Source of the DNA: a bacterium
GTDB lineage: Bacteria; Planctomycetota; Planctomycetia; Planctomycetales; Planctomycetaceae
Assembly (NCBI GenBank): GCA_016125225.1
Contig: WGME01000003.1
Coordinates: forward strand, 806,001 to 870,000
Direction: 5' to 3'
DNA length: 64,000 bases
Both the position numbers and the translations under genes were made by a program. The stretch's first letter is position 1. The number at the start of each line of letters is the position of its first letter. This document shows, piece after piece, positions 50,741-62,977 of the stretch. The notes below the pieces were generated by a model. That model made no database searches and had not been told where the DNA came from. It was given only the letters and a program-made list of their open reading frames with translations.

Positions 50741-50825
50741 ATCCGGCAAATGGAGCGGTCCACGGATAGATTTTTGTGGATCTTCCGGCATACTGACGGA
50801 ACCGTACCTGTTGTAAGCCGTGAGT

Positions 50826-52061
50826 ATGTCATTCCTTGCCGACCTGGGCCGCAAGCTCACCAGCACGATCAAGAACGCGGTGATTCAGCATCACCGACGG
50901 TCGGGAGCCGTGCTGTTCAGCGATACCACGCTCCGGGATGGCGAGCAGATGCCCGGGGCGACATTGGAACCAGCTGATAAGCTGGAGATCGCACTCGCCT
51001 TGGAACGGGCCGGTGTCCATTCGCTCGATGCCGGCTTTCCGGCCTCTTCAGAACAGGATGTCGCTGCCATTCAGATGATGGTCGGCAAGGTCAAGAAGCC
51101 GGTGCTGACCGCCCTGTGCCGAACGGTCAAAGCCGATGTTGATGCCGCAGACTTCGCCTTGCGCGGGCAGCCGCCTCATAAGCGGGGAGTAAGTCTCTTT
51201 ATCGGCACCAGTCCGCTGCATCGCGAGTTCAAGCTGCAGAAGTCACGTGAGGAAATTCTCAAGCTCATTGGTGAAACGGTGAGCTATGCGGCTTCGAAGT
51301 TCGAGGTCGTGGCGTTCAGTCCCGAAGATGCCAGCCGGACGGAAATCGAATACCTCTGTGAATGCTATCGCGTGGCCATCGATGCCGGCGCGACAACCAT
51401 CGGCTTCCCGGACACCGTTGGCATTTTAACGCCGCAGAAAGCCGGGCATTTTCTCCGCGAGATCCAGGACAACGTTCCCAACATCGAACGGGCATTGTTG
51501 GCCGTCCATTTTCACAATGACCTGGGACTGGCCGTTGCGAATACGCTGGCGGGGATTGAAGCGGGGGCCCACGTCGTCCAGTGCACCGTGAATGGCATTG
51601 GGGAACGGGCCGGGAATGCGTCGCTGGAAGAAGTCGCGATGGTCCTCGATCTGCACTTCGATCAATATGGCCGCCGCAGCAAAATCGACACCACACAACT
51701 GGTGCCGTTATGCGAACTGGTACAACGGCTCACGGGGATTCGCCCCGCTCCCAACAAGCCGGTTTGCGGACCAACCATCTTTGCCACCGAAGCCGGAATT
51801 CATCAGGATGGATTGCTGAAGAATCCTGATACGTATCTGCCATTCCGTCCTGAAAAAGTCGGGGCGACAGGATTGCAACTGGTGCTGGGGCGTCACAGCG
51901 GACGTCGAGCCGTGGCCCATCGTCTGCAGGAATTGGGTCTCGACTCAGGCGAACCGGCGGTCATTTCACTGCTGGAGCAGATCAAGCAGCTTCCCAAAGG
52001 CGTGATGCTCGACGACGCTACTGTGAGAGAACTGGCCAGTCGGCCGCGATCAGGAGCATGA
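50826..52061 (+). CDS. 2-isopropylmalate synthase/homocitrate synthase family protein
   Basis: [86 protein letters not shown]. Confidence 0.9.
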   Translation: MSFLADLGRKLTSTIKNAVIQHHRRSGAVLFSDTTLRDGEQMPGATLEPADKLEIALALERAGVHSLDAGFPASSEQDVAAIQMMVGKVKKPVLTALCRTVKADVDAADFALRGQPPHKRGVSLFIGTSPLHREFKLQKSREEILKLIGETVSYAASKFEVVAFSPEDASRTEIEYLCECYRVAIDAGATTIGFPDTVGILTPQKAGHFLREIQDNVPNIERALLAVHFHNDLGLAVANTLAGIEAGAHVVQCTVNGIGERAGNASLEEVAMVLDLHFDQYGRRSKIDTTQLVPLCELVQRLTGIRPAPNKPVCGPTIFATEAGIHQDGLLKNPDTYLPFRPEKVGATGLQLVLGRHSGRRAVAHRLQELGLDSGEPAVISLLEQIKQLPKGVMLDDATVRELASRPRSGA

Positions 52062-52078
52062 ACCCCACAGAGTGATCG

Positions 52079-53044
52079 CTATGTCGGGCCAGCGGAGCCC
52101 CGGCGTTTGGCCCGTTCACTGGCTTCCGCGAGGATGCGTTCTTCCTTGGCGGTCAGGCTGCCCGTGCCGTGTTCATGAATCTTCGCGAGAATGCGATCGA
52201 GTTCGACTTCCAGGTCGGTCGTCGGTTCCGTCGGGGAGGGCGTAGGGGCATAGACTTTGAGTCGCTGCCCGGCTTTCATGACTTTCCAGCGTTTTGACCA
52301 GCCAGCGAAGGGGTTGCCGCCGAATCGGTCCAGCCGCCACTGATTCCGGTAGTACAGATAGCCGAACAACAACCCGATCAGATGGCACGCGTGCGCGACG
52401 CCGGCGTATCCCCCGCGTCCACCAATGAGCTGCAGGATCGGAAAAAGATCGAATGCCACATACAAAGCGATGGCCCAGCGAATCTCCAGGGGGATGATCC
52501 ACATGACGTAAATAATCCGCCGTGGGTAATGCATCCCATAAACCATAAACACAGCCATCACGGCCCCACTGGCCCCCACGGTGACCGAGGGAATATGGAA
52601 GGCCGTGGTCAGCAGGAATTCTCCGAGACCGGCGAGAAAAGCGCTGAGCAGATAGAACCGCCACAGCTCGCGTCCGCCGTACATCCGTTCGAAGGAACTT
52701 CCGGTGAACCAGAAGAAGTACATATTTAGCAGAATGTGCCACAGACCTTCGGTGTCGTGCAGAAAGACGTAAGTCACCAACCGCCAGACCTGGCCCTGCT
52801 GGACTTTGCGATTGTTGAGGGCAAACCAGTCATCGATGACGGATGTCTGAACGGTACCGACCATCCGCTCGTTAATGACTATCGGCTTTTGCTGCGTGAT
52901 GATGTGTTGCAGCACAAAGATGACGGCGGTCAGCACGATGATGCTGCGGACCGTTGGCGTGTCCGACAGCCAGCCGTCCCCGCCACGAGAGTACGAATCA
53001 TCCCGGTAATAGTCGCGACTCGAAAGGCCCATACTGCGTTTCAC
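52079..53044 (-). CDS. Rhomboid family intramembrane serine protease
   Basis: VTVGASGAVMAVFMVY and GVAHACHLIGLLFGYLYYR. Confidence 0.92.
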   Translation of the reverse strand: MKRSMGLSSRDYYRDDSYSRGGDGWLSDTPTVRSIIVLTAVIFVLQHIITQQKPIVINERMVGTVQTSVIDDWFALNNRKVQQGQVWRLVTYVFLHDTEGLWHILLNMYFFWFTGSSFERMYGGRELWRFYLLSAFLAGLGEFLLTTAFHIPSVTVGASGAVMAVFMVYGMHYPRRIIYVMWIIPLEIRWAIALYVAFDLFPILQLIGGRGGYAGVAHACHLIGLLFGYLYYRNQWRLDRFGGNPFAGWSKRWKVMKAGQRLKVYAPTPSPTEPTTDLEVELDRILAKIHEHGTGSLTAKEERILAEASERAKRRGSAGPT

Positions 53045-53081
53045 CGCCTCCGTGGGTTCACCGCCTGTGCAACAGAGTCTA

Positions 53082-54029
53082 CTACTGGGCCGGGATGGCT
53101 GACTCGCGGGATACGGTCGTTTCCGCCGTGGGTTGAGGCAACTTTTGCGTCAGTTCCAGATTGGTCGCCTGCAGCTTCAACACCATGTCGCGTTCTTGTC
53201 GCACTTTTTCCCGTAACTCGGCAATACTAAGCAGCACGCCATTGCGAGCTTCTTCCGTCTGTTCGAGCGGTGCAACGACGCCTTCGCGGAATTCGGCATT
53301 CAAGGCTTCGTCTTGTGCCAGTTCCGGTCCGCCAAACAGTTCCGCATTACGGACGGCGACCTGGCTTGTGGTCTCATCGAAGAGGCGGTTCTGCACGGCC
53401 ATCGTTTGCTGACGTTCAGCCAACGTTTCCTGAGCCTTGGTAAAGGCGATGGTCTGATCATCGAACTGGTCGGAATACCCCGAGGGGAGCATGCTCCGCC
53501 ATCGCCAGTTGCCGCCCTGCCAGGCAGGAATGGTGCCCCCATCGGGGAGACTCGCCTGACCCAGATCCGCGGGACGCAATCGCCAGGCGGGCAGAACCTG
53601 ACATTGATCGGCCTGGGAGGTGACAACGCGGAATGGTCCCCGATAGATCGATACTTGTGTGCCGGGGTTCTGCGGATCGTCGTACAACTGGAAGCCGTGA
53701 ATCACCATGCCTTCTTCGACACGCTGATTGGTTCCGATGCCCAGTTGCAGGCGACCTTCCGCGGCGTTCGCGGCCTGAGTATCAGCCACCCAGTAGGCTC
53801 CCCAGTCGCGCAGGGTCGTGGCGATGTCATCGCGGATGGCGACGAGTTTGGCCTGTTCTTTGACGACATCAGCCGCGAGCTTGCTGTAATCGGTATCGAA
53901 CTTCTGAGCCTTGGCCGCCCAACTGTTGCGGACCGCGATCACCTTCGCAGTCAGCACGGTTGAAGCCAGCGAAGCCAGAATGATCAGAAACGCGAAAGTC
54001 TTACCAGACCAGTGCATACCACACCTCAA
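53082..54029 (-). CDS. Uncharacterised membrane-anchored coiled-coil protein
   Basis: TM FAFLIILASLASTVLTAKVIAV plus long heptad-like segments. Confidence 0.65.
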   Translation of the reverse strand: MRCGMHWSGKTFAFLIILASLASTVLTAKVIAVRNSWAAKAQKFDTDYSKLAADVVKEQAKLVAIRDDIATTLRDWGAYWVADTQAANAAEGRLQLGIGTNQRVEEGMVIHGFQLYDDPQNPGTQVSIYRGPFRVVTSQADQCQVLPAWRLRPADLGQASLPDGGTIPAWQGGNWRWRSMLPSGYSDQFDDQTIAFTKAQETLAERQQTMAVQNRLFDETTSQVAVRNAELFGGPELAQDEALNAEFREGVVAPLEQTEEARNGVLLSIAELREKVRQERDMVLKLQATNLELTQKLPQPTAETTVSRESAIPAQ

Positions 54030-54270
54030 GGAGCGTACAGCGGCGCATCGCCAGTCACATCGGCTGTTAAGGACGCAGAACTTGTATCCTCAACCGCTAA
54101 ACCGTGCGATCGCGCAAATGCTTACCTTCCAACAAGATGATAGGCCGTGGGAAAACCGCTGGTCAAGCAGATTCCGGAACCAACTCACCGGTCAGGACGA
54201 CCAGATTGGTATAACCGGCGGTGCCACGGGAAATCCAGAGGGCCTGATCGCTGCAATCGCTGTAAGCTGT

Positions 54271-55470
54271 TTATGTGGTGTAGTCGGCATTCAGCTCGAC
54301 ATATTCCTTGGTGAGATCGCTGGTCCAATAGCGGACATGGGCCGACCCGTGCGACAGCGTCAATCCAATCGTCACCTCCCGGTGGTCACGTAAACTTTGT
54401 GAGACGGCTGCCGCATCAAAGGGCAAGGGGCGACCGTTTTCATAGAGTGGGTAGCCGTTCATCACCAGCGAGACTTCTTCTTCTCGCAACGGGACGCCAG
54501 CATAGCCTGCCGCCGACACGATGCGGCCCCAGTTCGGGTCGGCACCGCAGATTGCGGTTTTCACCAGGGCACTGTTGGCAACAGATTCGGCAATTTTGAA
54601 AGCTTCCTCGCGGGTGCGGCATCCCACGACATCAATCTGCACGAAGTGATGCGCCCCTTCCGCGTCCTGAATGATGGCCATCGCCAGCTCTTGTGCGACC
54701 TCATTCAGTGCGGTTTGAAAGGCTTCCAAATCCGCGGGGGAACCAGGACCAACTCCGGCCGCCCCATTGGCTAGCAGCATCACCGAATCGCTGGTACTTT
54801 CATGCCCATCGACACTGATGCAATTGAAGCTGTCCTGCACGGCGAGCCGGATGCACGCGGCCGCATCATCGGATTTCAGGTCGGCGTCGGTGAGGATCGC
54901 GCACAGCATGGTGGCCATGTTCGGAGCGATCATCGCCGCCCCTTTGCAGACGCCGGTCACCCGGACCGTGGTTCCCGACAACTTGATCGTGCGCGTCGAG
55001 AGCTTCGGCACGGTGTCGGTTGTCATCATGGCCAGGGCGGCATCGTGCAGACCATCGGCGGTGGCGGCTAACGCGGTGTATGCCTTCGCGATGCCATTTT
55101 GAATCCGGTCCATGGGCAGGAACCGGCCGATCACACCGGTCGAGGCGACCAGTACATCGAGCTTATCGCAGCCGATGAGTCCCGCCGCCGCCGCCGTCAT
55201 GGCTTCGGCATCGGCCAGGCCCTGCTCTCCGGTGCAGGCGTTGGAGTTGCCCGAATTGATGAGAATCGCCCGCGCGGTGGAACGCGGCAGTCGACCACGC
55301 GTCACCTTCACAGGCGCGCCACACACCAGGTTCGTGGTAAACACCCCCGCCGCCGCACAGGGACGGTCCGAGACGAATAACGCCACATCCTTCTTCGGGG
55401 AACTGGGATCTTTTACTCCGCAGGTCACACCGCAGGCGGAGAATCCGAGAGGCAACGGAACAGCAGTCAT
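54271..55470 (-). CDS. argJ: Bifunctional glutamate N-acetyltransferase/amino-acid acetyltransferase ArgJ
   Basis: GAAMIAPNMATMLCAILTDADL, GHESTSDSVMLLANGAAG, ICGADPNWGRIVSAAGYAG. Confidence 0.95.
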   Translation of the reverse strand: MTAVPLPLGFSACGVTCGVKDPSSPKKDVALFVSDRPCAAAGVFTTNLVCGAPVKVTRGRLPRSTARAILINSGNSNACTGEQGLADAEAMTAAAAGLIGCDKLDVLVASTGVIGRFLPMDRIQNGIAKAYTALAATADGLHDAALAMMTTDTVPKLSTRTIKLSGTTVRVTGVCKGAAMIAPNMATMLCAILTDADLKSDDAAACIRLAVQDSFNCISVDGHESTSDSVMLLANGAAGVGPGSPADLEAFQTALNEVAQELAMAIIQDAEGAHHFVQIDVVGCRTREEAFKIAESVANSALVKTAICGADPNWGRIVSAAGYAGVPLREEEVSLVMNGYPLYENGRPLPFDAAAVSQSLRDHREVTIGLTLSHGSAHVRYWTSDLTKEYVELNADYTT

Positions 55471-55585
55471 GCTTGGCGTTTCTTGTGAAAGACGGTGAGT
55501 TCAATCCCTTGAACCGACAACGTACCGACCCACGCAGACGCCGCCAAGGGTCACGAGGTTCGCGATGTTCCCGTCCAACCATCCG

Positions 55586-58500
55586 TTACGGCTGCACCAC
55601 ACGCTGACGATACTTTTCGTACAGTCGAGTCTGTCGGCTTTCGGGGCGGAAGGGTTTTCCGCCGATGATCACGCCTTTCACTTGAGAGGTGACCTGCAGC
55701 GGCGAGCCATCGAGAATCACCAGGTCGGCCCGTTTGCCCGGCGTGATCGAACCGCACTGGTCGGCAATCCCCAGAATTTCCGCCGCAGCCAAGGTGACAC
55801 TTCGCAGTGCGGCTTCTTCGGGCAATCCAAACGCGACAGCCATGCCCGCCTCAAACGGAGCGTTGCGGCTGTTGGAGGCATTGTCCGAGCGAATCGCGAA
55901 CTTGACTCCGGCTTCCTGCAAACGGCCGGGGTTCGCATAGGTCGCATCATACGGATCGAACTCATAGGTCGGTTCCCGCATCACGGGTCCGACAATGACC
56001 GGGATCTCTTTAGACTTCAGTTGATCGGCCACTTTCCAGGCATCGCTCGCCCCACACAGGACGATTTTCAGCTTTTCCAACTCGGCAAACTTGATCGCCT
56101 CTACGAGTTGCTGCTCGGTCTGGGCTTCGATGAAGACCGGCTTTTCGCCACGGACATACGGCCGCAGGGCTTCATAACGCGGATCGACGACGCGATCGAG
56201 CCCCCCGGCTTCCGCGGCGGCAGAACGGGCGGCATCGTAAACGCGGGCCTGCTTCAGCCAGTCGCGCAGTTGTTCGACCTGATCTTTGTTGTTCTTGTAG
56301 CCGGGCCAGTGAATCTGCAGACCACAGGCATCGACCAGCACCATTTCCGGGGCCGTCCAGCCTGCCAGTGTCATGACGGAACTCTGTCCGGAGATCACGC
56401 CCGACGTCGGACGAATCAGTGCCGTCGTGATGCCACCGGCCCGTGCGACAGGGATTAACTCCGAATCGGGATTGATGGCCACACCGGCCCGCAAATCGGG
56501 TTGATAGACGCCCGTTTCATCATAGTCGTGAGTTTCCACGACCTTGCCGATTTCCGTGATGCCCGCCGTGGTCCCGGAATCAATCAGACCGGGATAGACC
56601 TGTAAGCCGTCCAGATTCACCACTTGAACATCCGCCGGAATGGCCGGCAGGTTACTGACCGTGGTGATTTTGCCATCTTCGATCACGATCACGCCGTGCT
56701 CGATGGTCGGCCCATCGACCGGGTGGATCTGTGCATTGATCAGGGCATAGCGTCCCAGCGAAAGATTGGGCCAATCGATCACCGCTTTACGATCACTGGC
56801 AGCGGGCAGATGCACTTCGCGAGGTTTCGCCGAGTGTTCCAGACCGGCAGTGGACATGGCTGTCGGTTGTTTTTCACGGACAAAGACAGGTTCCCCGGCG
56901 ATCAACGTCAATTCGCAACGGGCGAAAGTGTTGAGCGGGTGTCCGTTGTAAATCGCCAGATCGGCCTGTTTGCCGACTTCAATCGAACCGACCCGGTCCT
57001 CGATTCCCAGTTCCCGCGCGGGGTTCAGCGTGACGAGTGACAACGCCTGTTCGGCGGGCAGGTTGCCATACCGCACGGTCTTGGCGGCTTCCTGATTGAG
57101 ATGCCGCATCAATTCGTCGTTGTCACTTTTAATGACGACATTCGCACCGGCTTCGTGCAGCAACGCGGCGTTGTACGGGGTGGCATCGTAGGCTTCGACT
57201 TTGTACGCCCACCAGTCGGCGAAGGTGCTGCAACTGGCTCCGTGAGCCACAATTTCGGGGGCGACTTTGTACCCTTCCAGCACGTGCTGTAGTGACCAGA
57301 CCCGCAGGCCATGCTGATTCGCCACCCGCAATAACATCAGGATTTCATCGGAGCGGTAGCAATGGCTGTGGATGAACTTTTCCTGACTCAGAATATCGGC
57401 CAGGGCTTCCAACCGCAGATCATGCCGGGGGGGGAGCAGTGACGACTTCCGGGTCTCATCCTCTTTGATGAGTTGCTCGTACTGTTGCCAGTCGCGACGG
57501 TACTCCAGTGCTTCGATGAAGGCCCGCTGCAAGGTGGCTTCGACACCCAACCGGGTATTGGGAAAACGCCCGCGACGGAATTTGACGTTTTCCCCCAACG
57601 CAAACTTCACACCAGAGTGAGCCCGCGGCAACAGGTGCTCGGCCGCCGTGGCTCCATGCTTGAGTTGCACCACGGCATCTTGCCCACCAATGACGTTGGC
57701 CGAACCGTGCAGCAGACGAATTGTGGTGACACCTCCGGCAGCCGCCCGGTATTCCTGGGCATCGTGCGTGTTAATCGTATCCTGCACACGCACTTCACAG
57801 ACGATCGAATGCGTGGCCTCGTTCACGCCCCCGAGTCCGTTGGAGATCATGATGTGGCTGTGCGTGTCGATAATGCCCGGCATGATCCAGCGGCCAGTGG
57901 CATCGATCACGGTCATTTCCGGTTCGGGTTGAAGATCGGGGCCGATGGCTGCGATCTTGCCCTCTTTGATCAGCAGCGACTGTTGTTCCAGCGTGGTCCC
58001 CAGACCCGTGATGATCGTGCCCCCTTTGATGAAGACATTCCCTTGGGTGGTGAGCGGTCGGGCCTTCCGATCATCCGGGAATTCCAAGGGGCGAGTGGCT
58101 GTCTTGCTTTCAGTGGGCTTGGTGACATCTGTGACGGCCGAAACCGGACCATCGGCTTCGTCGACCCCTTCAATGGTTTCCATCTGTACCGGGCCGGTTG
58201 ATTGGGCCGTGTTCTCGGGACGACGTTTGGCCGTGAAGGCCGCCGGTGATCCGAAGGGGGATTTCACCGTGCCGGTCAGGGTGTCATCTTGCAATTGACC
58301 CGAGAATTTGAGAACGACACTGCGGTCACCCGCACCAATGGCGATCTCGAAATCCAGTTGCGACCCACTCACCCGACCATTCTGAATGAGACCGCTTCCC
58401 TGGCCACTTTCGAACCGGCCCGCGAATCCACTGCCGCTGCTGTGGATGGTGAGTGTTCCCGGGAGTGGTGTGTCGTCGGACTCGATCGTGACCTCCCAGG

Positions 58501-59923
58501 TCCCGGCCAATTCGGGGGCTGGAGTTGCCATCGCGCTCGGAGCCAGGGGGTTGGCATCCTTGTTGAACTCAAAGCGTTCGCCACGCACGATCACATACCG
58601 CACCTTGGTTTGTTCGTGCTCCAATGGCCCGGTGGTGATCGTGAAATTGGCCAGCAAGCCGGGAGCGATGCGACCCAACTGTTGATCGAGGCCGAGGATC
58701 GCCGCCGGTTGTGTCGTGAGGCTGGCCAGAATTGCATCGGCCTTCATGCCTTGGGCAGTCAACTGCTTGATGGCTCCCCAAAGATCGTTGGGTGACTTCA
58801 ACCCCTCGGTGGACCATCCGACCCGGTGTCCTGCGGCTTGCAGTTTGACGGCTGTTGCCACACGGTCCCGCCATTGCTGCCGCTTCCATTCCAAGACCGT
58901 TTGCGGATCATCGATGTGCGGGAACGGCGATTTTTCGTCCCCTTTGTCCGCTTTGGGTTCTTCCCCCCAATTCAGGGCCAGCAACCAGTCGGCCGATTCT
59001 TCTCCGAACAACGGTAGCGTCTTGGCGGCGTCACGTCCTCCCCAGTAGACGGGCCGTAACTGATATTCGCTAACCAATCGCCGGGCTCGCTCGACATCGT
59101 CCCGGGTCTCCACTTCGAAGAGACTCCGCATGGGGCCGTTTCGCAAACCCTGCATCGCGGTCCAGACGGGGTCCACGGGGGGGGCTTCAATGCCGGGGAT
59201 CGATGTTTCATACAGCTTCTGCTGAAGCGCGTGCCGTTCCGCATCAGCAAAGTGCTGCCGCAGATGGGCAAAGGCTCCCATCAATGTGCTGGGGTATTCG
59301 CCCCCATGACGATCCCAGAGCCGCACGGTCATCATGACTGCCGGGGCGAGCATCGCCTCTCGCGGAGGACGGCCATCGAGCAGCAGGCAGGCCGATTGTC
59401 CGCTCAGGATTCGCCCCGTTGGCGTTACATGCACCAGACAGAACCCGGCTTGTCGAAACTTGTCGAGATCGCCCTTCCCCCATTTCATCGCACTGCCGAC
59501 GGACCACTGTGGCGTCAGCCCACTGTGTTCATCGGGATAGACGCTGATGAGAGGCTGTCGGGACGCATCCACCGGGGCCTGGGTGACGGTGGGTAAAGCG
59601 ACGCTCGAATCAATCAAAGCAGAGGACGCGGCATCCATGAAACCGGCGTAGACCGTGAGCCCCTGCAGATCAACCGTTTCGGCATCGGGCGGGATCGTGA
59701 CATCGGAGCCCACCGCCTCGATTCGGCCGTCGCGTACCAGGATGGTTCCGTCTTCAATGAGGTGTCCCGGTTCGGTGACGACGCGTGCATGCTGCAGGGC
59801 CAACGCCGCGACCTGGAATCCCGGCTGATCGTCAGCGCCAGCCAGATTCTCCGCCGCTGTGAAGAGCGCCGTGCCAAAGATGAAGAGCCAGAGAGGCGAA
59901 CGAACAGACCACAGCAGCGACAT
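55586..59923 (-). CDS. Giant amidohydrolase-family fusion protein with three amidohydrolase-like modules
   Basis: Central module has IMPGIIDTHSHIMIS; flanking modules have VYAGFMDAASSALID and VYPGLIDSGTTAGIT; each module ends with a GRIAPGLLANF-, GSIEVGKQADLAIY- or GSITPGKRADLVIL-type motif; ORF opens at 60193. Confidence 0.85.
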   Translation of the reverse strand: MSLLWSVRSPLWLFIFGTALFTAAENLAGADDQPGFQVAALALQHARVVTEPGHLIEDGTILVRDGRIEAVGSDVTIPPDAETVDLQGLTVYAGFMDAASSALIDSSVALPTVTQAPVDASRQPLISVYPDEHSGLTPQWSVGSAMKWGKGDLDKFRQAGFCLVHVTPTGRILSGQSACLLLDGRPPREAMLAPAVMMTVRLWDRHGGEYPSTLMGAFAHLRQHFADAERHALQQKLYETSIPGIEAPPVDPVWTAMQGLRNGPMRSLFEVETRDDVERARRLVSEYQLRPVYWGGRDAAKTLPLFGEESADWLLALNWGEEPKADKGDEKSPFPHIDDPQTVLEWKRQQWRDRVATAVKLQAAGHRVGWSTEGLKSPNDLWGAIKQLTAQGMKADAILASLTTQPAAILGLDQQLGRIAPGLLANFTITTGPLEHEQTKVRYVIVRGERFEFNKDANPLAPSAMATPAPELAGTWEVTIESDDTPLPGTLTIHSSGSGFAGRFESGQGSGLIQNGRVSGSQLDFEIAIGAGDRSVVLKFSGQLQDDTLTGTVKSPFGSPAAFTAKRRPENTAQSTGPVQMETIEGVDEADGPVSAVTDVTKPTESKTATRPLEFPDDRKARPLTTQGNVFIKGGTIITGLGTTLEQQSLLIKEGKIAAIGPDLQPEPEMTVIDATGRWIMPGIIDTHSHIMISNGLGGVNEATHSIVCEVRVQDTINTHDAQEYRAAAGGVTTIRLLHGSANVIGGQDAVVQLKHGATAAEHLLPRAHSGVKFALGENVKFRRGRFPNTRLGVEATLQRAFIEALEYRRDWQQYEQLIKEDETRKSSLLPPRHDLRLEALADILSQEKFIHSHCYRSDEILMLLRVANQHGLRVWSLQHVLEGYKVAPEIVAHGASCSTFADWWAYKVEAYDATPYNAALLHEAGANVVIKSDNDELMRHLNQEAAKTVRYGNLPAEQALSLVTLNPARELGIEDRVGSIEVGKQADLAIYNGHPLNTFARCELTLIAGEPVFVREKQPTAMSTAGLEHSAKPREVHLPAASDRKAVIDWPNLSLGRYALINAQIHPVDGPTIEHGVIVIEDGKITTVSNLPAIPADVQVVNLDGLQVYPGLIDSGTTAGITEIGKVVETHDYDETGVYQPDLRAGVAINPDSELIPVARAGGITTALIRPTSGVISGQSSVMTLAGWTAPEMVLVDACGLQIHWPGYKNNKDQVEQLRDWLKQARVYDAARSAAAEAGGLDRVVDPRYEALRPYVRGEKPVFIEAQTEQQLVEAIKFAELEKLKIVLCGASDAWKVADQLKSKEIPVIVGPVMREPTYEFDPYDATYANPGRLQEAGVKFAIRSDNASNSRNAPFEAGMAVAFGLPEEAALRSVTLAAAEILGIADQCGSITPGKRADLVILDGSPLQVTSQVKGVIIGGKPFRPESRQTRLYEKYRQRVVQP

Positions 59924-60939
59924 CAGCACATTCCGTTGAAGGCCATCATTTACAGGGGCGGAACAGAAAACGTGCCAGATTGGCCGCACCTCTGGCTCTG
60001 GTTGGATTGTTAATACGGTAACGGTGCCCGAGGGGCTGTGACCAGCAGGAGTCAGGATGGATGAAAACTTTGTGGGAAGGGAAAAGTCTTGAATTGACAC
60101 ACCGGGGGGATTCGATATGATAATCCATAGGTTCTTGCGGGGATGTAATATCCCTGAGTGATAGCAGGTCGCACTTCTGTAGCGACCCGACATTGAGCTG
60201 TCGATCTACAGACGTGGATGGAAGTTCAGTCACCCATCAGTTCTTCCGGTCTTGGGGAACTGATAATTGTTGGTTGACCTCTGGGCAGTTTTGGCTGGCA
60301 GGTCGCCACTCCGGGTGGATCGCTTGTCGGGAAGTGATGGGAAGCTCTGTGATTCCGTCTGTTGAATGAGTGGAGTTGCTCATTCGCTGGGGCTTGTTCT
60401 TCTTGGTTCAGGGGACGATGTGACGCGTTAGGGGTCTCGCCTGTGTGCGAACTGACCAACGCTGATCGTCAACATGCCGTTCCTCCCGTGCATGTGAGGA
60501 ATTCCGTCTGTTATTGGGCTGCCTGTAGTCGGAACTGTTTCCGGCCAGTCTCAGCCACTGAAATTGGCAGGCCTCGCGTGCCGGAATCAGGCAGCCAGGT
60601 GGAGATCGACGTTCGAACGCTCCGTTCTGGCTCGATGAAGACTCTCACCAGTCAAGGCAAATTTTGAGAGTGGCAATTGCAGTATGCATCTGTTGCCTCA
60701 GTGTTTGACGAATTTTTCTTGCGTTCCTGCAGTGAGCAAATGGTCACGGTGCCGGCGGGGGTTGACGCCCCGTTTGTCTCCCGTTGTGCCGCTGACGTTT
60801 TCCGTTCTGTTTCACAACCTTTGCATCGGGATTGAAACCATCTTCAATCTGGGGCCGTTTCGGCCGGGACTCTGGCTCTGTTTTGACCAGATCTCTGACT
60901 CTTGCCATCTCCCTAATGCCTTCATCTGGAATTTACGGC

Positions 60940-62898
<1,959 letters not shown>

Positions 62899-62928
62899 CC
62901 AACATCGTGACTTTCAAAGTCACCAATG

Positions 62929-62953
62929 AGCCGCGAGGCAACGCCGAGCGCTG
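62929..62953. repeat. 25-nt dispersed module (copy B)
   Basis: AGCCGCGAGGCAACGCCGAGCGCTG, 24/25 identical to 31013-31037. Confidence 0.75.
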
Positions 62954-62977
62954 AGTCGATCTCAGCGCTCGGTTTCA
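62944..62977. terminator. 12-bp perfect stem hairpin with a T-rich tail between convergent rho and cytochrome genes
   Basis: CCGAGCGCTGAG-TCGAT-CTCAGCGCTCGG followed by TTTCATTTT. Confidence 0.65.

Noticed and set aside
50826-52061. nifV and nitrogen fixation locus
   Set aside because: The homocitrate/isopropylmalate synthase family is clear, but no nitrogenase-related gene is nearby, so a nifV label is not supported.
60362-60667. 101-aa ORF in the rho leader
   Set aside because: No recognisable domain or clear ribosome-binding evidence; kept only as part of the long-leader observation.
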